A stretch of 58,706 nt of DNA, from positions 1 through 58,706 of the IMG/VR virus record IMGVR_UViG_3300031758_000085. One strand, written 5' to 3'. The notes under the pieces are model-generated. The model was given only the letters and a program-made list of their open reading frames with translations. It searched no databases and had not been told where the DNA came from. The position numbers were made by a program, and so were the translations under genes. This document shows, piece by piece, positions 51,652-58,706 of the stretch. How positions within the stretch are numbered: the first letter of the stretch is position 1; each line of letters starts with the position of its first letter. This DNA is from a virus.

Positions 51652-53273
51652 CAACACGTTTTATTGGCGCAAGAAGAATTGCTAGTTCCACTGCAGCAAA
51701 CGTTGCAGGTATTTGGTCACTTGATGATATCACATTCTTTCGCACATATGGATACATCACAGATTCTACTGCAATAACTGTAGTGCAAAATTTTAATTCA
51801 TCATCTGTGTGGCGTTGCCCAGATGGTGTTACTACTGTCGAGTATCTAGTTCTTGCTGGCGGTGGTGGTGGTGGCGCAGGTGCATATCTTAACCCAGGAT
51901 TTGGTGCTGGCGGTGGTGGATTTAGAGTAGGGTCTGGATACGCAGTTACAGCAAATAATCTGTACACTATTACAATTGGTGCGGGTGGTGGAGGCGGGAG
52001 CATTGGATCATCATCATTTTTTGGTATCTCACCTGCAACTCCTGGTGGAATACAAACAGATGGTGGAGGCGCAGGTGCACCTGGTCCACAAAATGGTGGT
52101 TCTGGCGGCGCACCTGCTGGATTAGGAAATCTACCAAACGTTTATAGTCCAGCACAAGGATATAGTGCAACACCAGGCACAGGTCGTGGTGGTGGTGCTG
52201 GCGGTCCGAATGGACAAAATGCAATGTCATCAATCACTGGTACTGCGCGTGGATATGGTGCTGGTGGTGGCGGAACTCCACTAGATCCAAACGCAGGAAG
52301 TCAAGGTGGAATTTCTCCTGGCGGTGGAGCAGGATATCCAGGTGGTTCTGGTACTGCCAACTTTGGCGGAGGCGGAGGCGGCGGTGGGTATGGTCCGAAT
52401 GGTGGTTCAGCTGGTGGTTCTGGTGGTTCTGGAACTGTTATTCTCAGATATTCTATGTCAAGAACAGGCGTTGTTGCTTTTGTAAACACAAGTTCATTTA
52501 TTGGTCCGACTGGTATCACAAGTTGCGATTATTTTGTTGTTGCTGGCGGCGGTGGAGGCGGTTGGTATGGCGGTGGTGGCGGTGCTGGTGGTGTTAGATT
52601 CGGTTCTAATTACCCACTAACTGCTGGCAATGCTTATACAATTACTATTGGTGCTGGCGGAGCTGGAGGATATCCAGCAACACCATATGACACTGGTTCA
52701 GGTGCAAGTGGTACAAATAGTGTATTTGGGACTATTACCTCTGCTGGCGGTGGTGCTGGTGGAACACCTGGACAACCTGGAGGAACTCCAAACGATGCTC
52801 GTGGTCAAGGTGGTTCAGGTGGAAGCGGCGGTGGAAGAACAGCAGGTGGACCAACAGCCAGTGCAGGATCTGGAAATATTCCGTCAGTTTATCCATCACA
52901 AGGAAACAATGGTGGCAATGCGACTGGTGGACCAAATCCTGGTGGTGGAGGCGGTGGCGCTGGCGCTGTGGGTGGTAGCACAAGCCCAGCAACACCAACT
53001 GCAACAGGTAATGGTGGAATTGGCATTATTTGTCCATTTATTGCAGGTGGCACATTGTACAATGTGTACTTTGGTGGTGGTGGTGGTGGACACACAGGTG
53101 CTCTACCGAGAGCAATAGGAGGACCATCAGGTGGTGGAGATGGTGGAGCAGGACCAGCAGCACCAACAACAGCAGGAAATAATGCAATTGACAATCTTGG
53201 TGGCGGTGGCGGCGGTGGAAATCCCGCAGGTAGAGGGTCTTCTGGTATTGTAATTTTAAAATTTAATCCGTAA
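51648..53273 (+). CDS. Glycine-rich adhesin, two-domain
   Basis: A 541-residue paralogue of the 36493 and 38820 genes with two Gly-rich halves starting VVQNFNSSSVWRCPDGVTTV and VAFVNTSSFIGPTGITSCD and closing with GTVILRY and SSGIVILKF. Loops differ strongly from the other copies. It ends 15 bases before the next gene. Likely a receptor-binding tip. Confidence 0.75.
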   Translation: MTTRFIGARRIASSTAANVAGIWSLDDITFFRTYGYITDSTAITVVQNFNSSSVWRCPDGVTTVEYLVLAGGGGGGAGAYLNPGFGAGGGGFRVGSGYAVTANNLYTITIGAGGGGGSIGSSSFFGISPATPGGIQTDGGGAGAPGPQNGGSGGAPAGLGNLPNVYSPAQGYSATPGTGRGGGAGGPNGQNAMSSITGTARGYGAGGGGTPLDPNAGSQGGISPGGGAGYPGGSGTANFGGGGGGGGYGPNGGSAGGSGGSGTVILRYSMSRTGVVAFVNTSSFIGPTGITSCDYFVVAGGGGGGWYGGGGGAGGVRFGSNYPLTAGNAYTITIGAGGAGGYPATPYDTGSGASGTNSVFGTITSAGGGAGGTPGQPGGTPNDARGQGGSGGSGGGRTAGGPTASAGSGNIPSVYPSQGNNGGNATGGPNPGGGGGGAGAVGGSTSPATPTATGNGGIGIICPFIAGGTLYNVYFGGGGGGHTGALPRAIGGPSGGGDGGAGPAAPTTAGNNAIDNLGGGGGGGNPAGRGSSGIVILKFNP

Positions 53274-53288
53274 ACTTGGAGTGACTTT

Positions 53289-53570
53289 ATGAATGAAGAA
53301 GTAAAAATATATCAGTTATATGGAATCAACACAGCAATGCACCTACTTCGTCCAGGTGCTCGTTGGGAAATCAGCAATCGTGATATAACAATTTGGGAAG
53401 ACGAGAGACCGCAGCCAACGTGGGAAGAAATAGATGATACGATGGAAAAGATTAAGCAGTTTGAAGATTCAATAAATACAATCTGGACGAAAAAACAAAT
53501 TCAGGAAATCACAGGCGTTTTTGAGTCTGAAGATTTCGAAGAAGTGAACGAGTACAAATCTAAGGAGTAA
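53289..53570 (+). CDS. Tail-fibre-assembly-like small protein
   Basis: A 93-residue acidic protein (IYQLYGINTAMHLLRPGARW ... DERPQPTWEEIDDTMEKIKQ). Small proteins with LRPGA and RP-PT-W-E-I patterns are frequent after tail fibre genes in phages, where fibre chaperones are encoded, as I recall. Helical C-terminus. A chaperone role is inferred from context. Confidence 0.6.
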   Translation: MNEEVKIYQLYGINTAMHLLRPGARWEISNRDITIWEDERPQPTWEEIDDTMEKIKQFEDSINTIWTKKQIQEITGVFESEDFEEVNEYKSKE

Positions 53571-53576
53571 TGTAAT

Positions 53577-53945
53577 ATGGCACACTTTGCAGAGTTAGAT
53601 GAAAATAATGTTGTAAAGAGAGTTATTGTTGTCGGTAATGATGACACATCTGATGCGCACGGTGTTGAGAAAGAACACATCGGTGCAGCATTCTGTGAAC
53701 GTCTACTTGGCGGCACATGGAAGCAAACTTCTTACAACGGAAATATGCGCAAGCGTTATGCTGGTATCGGTTTTGCATACAATGCAGAACTCGATGCATT
53801 TGTTCCACCAAAACCATTTGTATCTTGGACGTTGAATAACACGACAGCGGATTGGGAAGCACCAGTTGCAAAGCCAGATGATGGGAAAGCATATATTTGG
53901 AACGAGTCAACTCTTTCTTGGGAAGAGGATTCTGTTCCAGCTTGA
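53577..53945 (+). CDS. Conserved marine-phage tail protein
   Basis: A 122-residue protein with MAHFAELDENNVVKRVIVVG at the start, then WKQTSYNGNMRKRYAGIGF and a Trp/Pro-rich end (VSWTLNNTTADWEAP). I recognise this pattern from marine T4-like phages, where it is a small protein next to fibre genes of unknown function, possibly a tail or fibre decoration. Good ribosome site (AAGGAG) upstream. Confidence 0.75.
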   Translation: MAHFAELDENNVVKRVIVVGNDDTSDAHGVEKEHIGAAFCERLLGGTWKQTSYNGNMRKRYAGIGFAYNAELDAFVPPKPFVSWTLNNTTADWEAPVAKPDDGKAYIWNESTLSWEEDSVPA

Positions 53946-53970
53946 TCTATTTTAATCATGGAGTTATATT

Positions 53971-54585
53971 ATGCAAATTATATCATTATTTCCGACTGCG
54001 GTTGGAATGTTTCATCTGGGTCGAGATTTAACTGAAAGTGAGAAAGGTGCTCTATTAGATCTTGAAATGAAGCCCAACATGGGCAATACAACAAGCGCGG
54101 ATAGATTTATTCTTCGAAAAGAAGAACTTAAAGATCTCCGCGCTTTTATTCAGACTTCCATTGATACCTATTTTCAGGAAGTTGTTGCGCCATCAAAAGA
54201 TGTAAATTTGTATATCACGCAGTCTTGGGTGAATTATAGTAAACCAGGGCAATGGCATCATGCACATGAGCATCCAAACTCATTTCTTTCTGGTGTTTTC
54301 TATGTGCAAACAGATAATTCAAAAGATCGAATTTACTTTGAAAAAAATCATTATGATCAGATTTCCTTTCCGACAGATAATTTCAATCTCTACAATTCAA
54401 AAACTTGGTGGTTAGAAGCCACTCAAGGAAGATTAGTGATTTTTCCTTCCTCGCTAAGACACTCAGTAAATGTAGTACAAGCCGAACAAACTCGTGTCAG
54501 TCTTTCGTTTAATACTTTTGCAAAAGGATTAATAGGTTCGGAAGAGAATCTAACTGCTCTCGAGGTGGGGCAGATCTATAACTAA
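53971..54585 (+). CDS. 2-oxoglutarate/Fe(II) oxygenase-like protein (TIGR02466)
   Basis: A 204-residue protein. QSWVNYSKPGQWHHAHEHPN continues to SFLSGVFYVQ, the TIGR02466 iron site (His-x-His-x-His) and strand, and later LVIFPSSLRHSV gives the distal His and TRVSLSFNTF the Arg. It is a second, more conserved relative of the 50546 gene; both sit among fibres. The substrate is unknown; collagen-like prolines are one candidate. Confidence 0.8.
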   Translation: MQIISLFPTAVGMFHLGRDLTESEKGALLDLEMKPNMGNTTSADRFILRKEELKDLRAFIQTSIDTYFQEVVAPSKDVNLYITQSWVNYSKPGQWHHAHEHPNSFLSGVFYVQTDNSKDRIYFEKNHYDQISFPTDNFNLYNSKTWWLEATQGRLVIFPSSLRHSVNVVQAEQTRVSLSFNTFAKGLIGSEENLTALEVGQIYN

Positions 54586-54589
54586 ATAA

Positions 54590-54691
54590 ATGGCAAGAAA
54601 ACTAAAAGGCGGTGCAGATGGTGATGCTTCTTTCGCCTCTTATGGTGGATCTGGCGGCTCTGGTATTATTATTACCAAACTTAACGGATAA
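54590..54691 (+). pseudogene. Remnant of a glycine-rich adhesin C-terminus
   Basis: A 33-codon ORF: MARKLKGGADGDASFASYGG and then SGGSGIIITKLNG. Its last 13 residues copy the closing GGSGIVILKLN of the glycine-rich adhesins, but no upstream adhesin body remains. It lies between an oxygenase gene and an IPT adhesin, with a CTAAATAAATG run over the start and no clear ribosome site. Best read as the tail end of a deleted adhesin, though a tiny expressed peptide cannot be excluded. Confidence 0.6.
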
Positions 54692-54703
54692 TCGGAAAAG
54701 AAA

Positions 54704-57271
54704 ATGGCAGAAAAATTACCAGGAACAGCAATTGTAGCAAATACGATTACAACAACGCAGTTGTCGACAATTGTGGTGAATCAGATCTCTGCGGGTGGTG
54801 GACCTCGCGTCTCTAGTTTGATCTATCCTGGAAATGACACAGCAGGTAACACTGTCGGTGGTCAAACTGTTTATATCAACGGTGCTGGTTTCGAAACAAA
54901 TAATGCCATTTATATCAACGGTAATGCCGTTCCTTCAAAGTCATTCATCAGCGCAAGCAATATTTCTTTCACAACACCAGCATTATCCGCAGGCATTTAT
55001 CCAGTTTATGTGATCAACACAGACTCTGGTGCAACTGCAATTTTTGTTCCAGGTTATATTTCTTCTGCTGAGCCTGCATGGGCGACTGCTGCTGGAAGTT
55101 TGAGTGAATCGCAAGATGAACTCAGCGCATGGAGTTATTCTCTATCTGCAACTGGTGATGCTCCAATCACTTATGCTCTTGCTGCTGGGAGTTCACTACC
55201 AACAGGAGTTTCTCTTGCTGCAAATGGATTGATCAGTGGAACAATCACATCTCCATCAGGCAATACAACAACCTATACATTTAGTGTTGTCGCAACCGAT
55301 GCACAGAATCAAGATTCTACAAGACAATTTACTGTTACAACATCAACAGGCGAAGGTGTGTTGTTTGCGAATAATGTTTTATTGATTCATGCTGACGGAA
55401 CGAATAATCAAAACAATCATACATTCTTGGATTCTTCGAATAATAACTTCACTATTACTAGAAACGGTAATGCAACTCAAGGAACATTTAGTCCATTTAG
55501 TCAAACTGGATGGAGTGGATATTTTGATGGAACTGGAGACTATCTAACTTATAGTCCTGGATCAACATTATCTTCTATAGGAACTGGACCATTAACAATT
55601 GAAGCATGGGTATATTACACAGGAAATCACTCTGGTTTTCATGATATTTTTGTAACCAGTACTAGTTTAGGAATGTTATTAGATGCAGGAAAACTTCGTT
55701 TTTATGGTTTTTCTGCAGCAACAGCTGCAACTAATCTAGTTCAAAATACATGGGTTCACGTGGCAGTTGTTCGACAATCTTCTAATGTGTTTGGTTTTAT
55801 TGGTGGAACAAAGGTTTTAGATACAACAACCAATGTAGGATTTAGTGGATCAACGGGATATATTGGTTCTTGGACTTCAGGCACTACTGAAAATTGGCCA
55901 GGATATATTTCTAATTTAAGAGTTTCAAATAGTGCAAGATATACAGCCAATTTCACACCATCAACAACACAATTTACTTCAGATGCCAATACGGCATTAC
56001 TTACACTGCAATCAAATCGATTTATAGACAATAGCAATAACAACTTCACAATCACACGCAATGGTGATACTTCTATTCAAGCATGGTCTCCATTTGCTCC
56101 AACTGCTGAGTATTCAACAGCAAATGTGGGTGGTGGTGGGTATTTTGATGGGACTGGAGATTATCTGTCAGTACCAGATAATGTCGCATTAGAATCATTT
56201 ACTGATTTTACTATTGAATTTTGGGTATATTTCAATTCTGTATCAGGCACACAAATTGTTGTTGATAAAGGATGGAATGCTGCAGCTATCAGTCCCTATC
56301 TGATTTTCCTGTCGTCAGGTAGTCTCATAGCATACGCTAGTTCTGGATCTACATGGGATGTTTTGAGCGGCAGTTCTTTTGGAACAATGGCAACAGGTCA
56401 ATGGTTTCATATTGCATTAACGAGAAGTGGAAGTTCGATACGATTATTCACGAATGGCAGTTTGATTACAACTGTCACTAACTCAACGACTTTAATGAAT
56501 AGTGCCTCTAATTTAGGTGTGGGCGCAGGACCATCTGCGGGAGTTAATCCTCTAAATGGATACCTGTCAGGTCTTCGAATTGTGAAAGGTACTGCTGTTT
56601 ATACTTCTGCGTTTACTCCACCAACAGCACCACCAACAAACATTGCTAATACATCTTTACTTCTCAACTTCACCAACGCTGGCATCTTCGACCAAACAGC
56701 GAAGAATGTAATTGAAACAGTCGGTGATGCCAAAGTTAGCACTGCGCAATTTAAGTATGGTACTGGTTCTATTTCGTTTGATGGTACTGGTGATTATATC
56801 AAGATAACCAAGAATGCAACTCTATTAAATTTTGGATCTGGCGATTTCACAGTTGAAACTTGGGTGCGCTTCAATACCGTTGGCGCAGATCAAGCAATAT
56901 TGGGATCTGATGGCACAACAGGAGCCTATGATATTCTTTACAGAACTGGTGTAGGTTTAGTTATCGGCAGATACAACACAGCATTCGATAGTAACTTTTC
57001 ATGGTCGCCAAGTATTAATACTTGGTATCACATTGCATGGTGCAGATCAGGAAGTTCACTAAGAGCATTTGTAGACGGCGTTCAAATTGGATCAACTGCA
57101 ACAAACACAAATGCATATAATGGTGGCACAAATTATTCTGTCATAGGCGCTTCAGATGCAAGTAATACTAGATCATTAAATGGATTCTTAGACGATCTTC
57201 GCATCACCAAAGGCTATGCTCGCTACACATCAAACTTCACAGCGCCAACTTCTGCGTTGAAGGACAAATAA
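54704..57271 (+). CDS. IPT + He_PIG + LamG-type adhesin
   Basis: An 855-residue protein. The start KLPGTAIVANTITTTQLSTI has the docking motif. Then an IPT segment (VYINGAGFETNNAIYING), He_PIG (AAGSSLPTGVSLAANGLISG), and three concanavalin/LamG-like modules, each starting near LFANNVLLIHADGT or FDGTGDYL and carrying WVHVAVVRQSS, WFHIALTRSGSS and WYHIAWCRSGSS. LamG folds bind sugars in other proteins. Likely a glycan-binding tail protein. No ribosome-site problem; GGAAAAGAAA precedes the ATG. Confidence 0.75.
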   Translation: MAEKLPGTAIVANTITTTQLSTIVVNQISAGGGPRVSSLIYPGNDTAGNTVGGQTVYINGAGFETNNAIYINGNAVPSKSFISASNISFTTPALSAGIYPVYVINTDSGATAIFVPGYISSAEPAWATAAGSLSESQDELSAWSYSLSATGDAPITYALAAGSSLPTGVSLAANGLISGTITSPSGNTTTYTFSVVATDAQNQDSTRQFTVTTSTGEGVLFANNVLLIHADGTNNQNNHTFLDSSNNNFTITRNGNATQGTFSPFSQTGWSGYFDGTGDYLTYSPGSTLSSIGTGPLTIEAWVYYTGNHSGFHDIFVTSTSLGMLLDAGKLRFYGFSAATAATNLVQNTWVHVAVVRQSSNVFGFIGGTKVLDTTTNVGFSGSTGYIGSWTSGTTENWPGYISNLRVSNSARYTANFTPSTTQFTSDANTALLTLQSNRFIDNSNNNFTITRNGDTSIQAWSPFAPTAEYSTANVGGGGYFDGTGDYLSVPDNVALESFTDFTIEFWVYFNSVSGTQIVVDKGWNAAAISPYLIFLSSGSLIAYASSGSTWDVLSGSSFGTMATGQWFHIALTRSGSSIRLFTNGSLITTVTNSTTLMNSASNLGVGAGPSAGVNPLNGYLSGLRIVKGTAVYTSAFTPPTAPPTNIANTSLLLNFTNAGIFDQTAKNVIETVGDAKVSTAQFKYGTGSISFDGTGDYIKITKNATLLNFGSGDFTVETWVRFNTVGADQAILGSDGTTGAYDILYRTGVGLVIGRYNTAFDSNFSWSPSINTWYHIAWCRSGSSLRAFVDGVQIGSTATNTNAYNGGTNYSVIGASDASNTRSLNGFLDDLRITKGYARYTSNFTAPTSALKDK

Positions 57272-58706
57272 TGAGTATCTATAAACTCCCTGGTTCTGCA
57301 ATTCAAGCGAATACGATTAGTGTAACCCAGTTACAAACAACTGTTGTGACTCAAATTCAATCTGGTGCTAGTGGTGGTCCGAAAGTCAAGAGCCTCATCT
57401 ATCCAAGCAATGACACTGCTGCAAACTCAACAGGTGGTCAAACTGTTTATATTACTGGTTCTGGTTTCGCTGCCAATGCACAAGTTCTTGTGAACGGTGC
57501 TGCTGTACCTTCTCAATCGTTTATCAGTGCAAGCAATATTTCTTTCACAACACCAGCACTTTCGACTGGAACCTATCCTGTTTATGTGATCAATCCAGAA
57601 GATGGTGGAACTGCGATTCTATATCCAGGATTATTAATTTCTGGTGAGCCAACATGGGTCACGTCAGCAGGAAGTTTAAGTGCATCGCAAGATGAGTTAA
57701 TTTCCTGGAGTTATTCTCTATCTGCCACAGGTGACACACCAATCACTTATGCGCTTGCAGCAGGAAATACCTTACCAACTGGAATTAGTCTTGCAGCAAA
57801 TGGGCTAATCAGTGGAACAGTCAGTTCACCAACTGGTAATGCAACAACATATACGTTTAGTGTGATTGCAACTGATGCTCAAAATCAAGACTCCACGAGA
57901 CAGTTTACTGTCACGACGTCAACTGGAGAAGGTGTATTATTCGCTAATAATGTTCTATTGATTCATGCTGACGGAACGAACAATCAAAACAACCACACAT
58001 TCTTAGATTCTAGCAATAATAATTTCACCATTACAAGAAATGGTAATGCAACTCAAGGTAGTTTCTCTCCGTTTAGTCAAACTGGATGGAGTGCATTTTT
58101 TGATGGTACTGGGGATTATTTAACAGTTGCCGACAATGCAGCTCTGCAAATGGGAAGTGGTGATTTTACTATTGAATTTTGGATGCAACCAACAAGTACT
58201 GGGGTAGCAACTGTATTTGGAAAGGGGTTTACTGCTTCAGGTGCTATTTTAATGCAAACACTTTCTACCAGTGGAAGAATAGAACTTTGGGTCAATGGTT
58301 CTTTAGTGATAACAGAATCTTCGGGAACATATTCTCCTAATAATTGGTATCATATAGCTGTAGTTAGAAGCGGTACATCACTTGTATTATACAGAAATGG
58401 AGTATCAACGGGCTCGGTTACAAATTCCGTGAACTTAAACAGTACCGCGTCTTTGGGAATAGGCGGCGATCCTACAAATTTAGGTTATACTTTTACAGGT
58501 TATATATCTAACTTCCGCATGGTAAAAGGGACTGCAGTTTATACATCAACATTCACTCCACCAACCGCCCTGCTCACAGCCATCGCCAACACCTCGCTGC
58601 TTACTTGCCAATCAAATCGTTTCAAAGATAATAGTAATAACAACTTCACTATCACTCGTAATGGTGATGTTTCTATTCAAGCATGGTCTCCATTTGCTCC
58701 AACAGC
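57271..58706 (+). CDS. IPT + He_PIG + LamG-type adhesin, paralogue, runs off the window
   Basis: ATG at 57271 overlaps the upstream stop by one base (TAATG), and the frame stays open to the last base with no stop, so the gene is cut at the window end after 478 codons. The start KLPGSAIQANTISVTQLQTT matches the previous gene's; the IPT, He_PIG and first LamG modules follow in the same order (IHADGTNNQNNHTFLDSSNN, WYHIAVVRSGTS). It is a tandem duplicate with a different LamG loop set. Function as for its neighbour. Confidence 0.8.
   Translation, partial: MSIYKLPGSAIQANTISVTQLQTTVVTQIQSGASGGPKVKSLIYPSNDTAANSTGGQTVYITGSGFAANAQVLVNGAAVPSQSFISASNISFTTPALSTGTYPVYVINPEDGGTAILYPGLLISGEPTWVTSAGSLSASQDELISWSYSLSATGDTPITYALAAGNTLPTGISLAANGLISGTVSSPTGNATTYTFSVIATDAQNQDSTRQFTVTTSTGEGVLFANNVLLIHADGTNNQNNHTFLDSSNNNFTITRNGNATQGSFSPFSQTGWSAFFDGTGDYLTVADNAALQMGSGDFTIEFWMQPTSTGVATVFGKGFTASGAILMQTLSTSGRIELWVNGSLVITESSGTYSPNNWYHIAVVRSGTSLVLYRNGVSTGSVTNSVNLNSTASLGIGGDPTNLGYTFTGYISNFRMVKGTAVYTSTFTPPTALLTAIANTSLLTCQSNRFKDNSNNNFTITRNGDVSIQAWSPFAPT

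Noticed and set aside
52889-53194. Pro-rich minus-strand frames opposite glycine-rich adhesins (also 37206-37469, 40142-40510, 48248-48508)
   Set aside because: Proline codons (CCN) are the complement of glycine codons (GGN), so these are mirror images of the Gly-rich genes.
54582-54588. CTAAATA box before the 33-codon adhesin remnant
   Set aside because: It overlaps the start of the short ORF, too close for its promoter; it could at most serve the gene at 54704, and was not called.
28922-58706. Diversity-generating retroelement acting on the fibre genes
   Set aside because: No reverse transcriptase, template repeat or adenine-specific variable copy is seen in the window; the variation looks like duplication and recombination.
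1-58706. tRNA genes, integrase or transposase
   Set aside because: No cloverleaf-like sequence with a CCA or anticodon arm and no integrase or transposase motif was recognised by eye; a dedicated search could still find a tRNA missed here.

Overview
The window is a section of a tailed bacteriophage genome of the T4-like (contractile-tail myovirus) type. Every gene I accept lies on the + strand, genes are packed end to end with many ATGA/TAATG overlaps, and the core genes are T4-type: a family B DNA polymerase (gp43), a UvsX recombinase and a DnaB-type gp41 helicase. The tail genes (collagen-like and glycine-rich fibres, DUF6267-like and nucleotidyltransferase proteins, small conserved proteins) resemble those of marine T4-like phages of cyanobacteria, pelagibacters and relatives. 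No photosynthesis gene is present and composition is moderately AT-rich by eye, so the host cannot be named from this window. No tRNA, CRISPR, integrase or transposase was recognised.

Layout. (a) 1-2.9 kb: an early operon of very small proteins, including three ORFs of only 30-55 codons, a DUF1289-type cysteine protein and membrane peptides. (b) 2.9-6.5 kb: a surface-glycan-like cluster with an FkbM methyltransferase, a family 2 glycosyltransferase, two further Rossmann methyltransferase-like proteins and a second glycosyltransferase-like protein. (c) 6.5-12.5 kb: replication and recombination (gp43, uvsX, gp41) with small accessory genes. (d) 12.5-14.3 kb: two unknown genes, one with an HExxH motif and one with a PD-(D/E)XK-like signature. 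(e) 14.3-18.3 kb: a four-gene nucleotide-sugar operon: RmlB, RmlA, an RfbH/SpnQ-type iron-sulfur 3-dehydrase and an SDR epimerase/reductase. (f) 18.3-27.1 kb: a block of probable virion-internal proteins. Several start with a sequence like the T4 internal-protein capsid-targeting peptide, and two long Lys/Arg-rich proteins are cut up by a repeated acidic motif of the form EExEQ[VI]DEA that resembles prohead-protease sites. (g) 27.1-28.9 kb: a lysis cassette of lipoprotein, holin-like membrane protein and a two-domain GH19-M15 endolysin. (h) 28.9-58.7 kb: about 30 kb of tail-fibre and adhesin genes: collagen-like fibres, a 7-residue AYxQANx repeat fibre, several glycine-rich adhesins, a fibre with a C-terminal S74 chaperone domain, IPT/He_PIG/LamG-type adhesins, and two 2-oxoglutarate/Fe(II) oxygenases. 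The last gene runs off the end.

How the parts may work together. The replication genes copy the genome. The glycan genes probably alter host surface sugars or glycosylate phage components. The capsid-internal proteins may be injected with the DNA. The fibre array provides exchangeable receptor-binding proteins that share N-terminal docking motifs.

Strongest candidates for something undescribed: (1) the modular, probably proteolysed and injected internal-protein block; (2) two fibre proteins carrying cupredoxin-like domains with a full His-Cys-His-Met type 1 copper ligand set; (3) 2OG oxygenases encoded among collagen-like (Gly-Pro-Gln) fibres, suggesting phage-encoded hydroxylation of fibre proteins; (4) a terminator-like hairpin plus U-tract inside the first codons of the DNA polymerase gene; (5) a radical-type iron-sulfur 3-dehydrase in a phage sugar operon. 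Functions come from motif recognition by eye; no database search was run.
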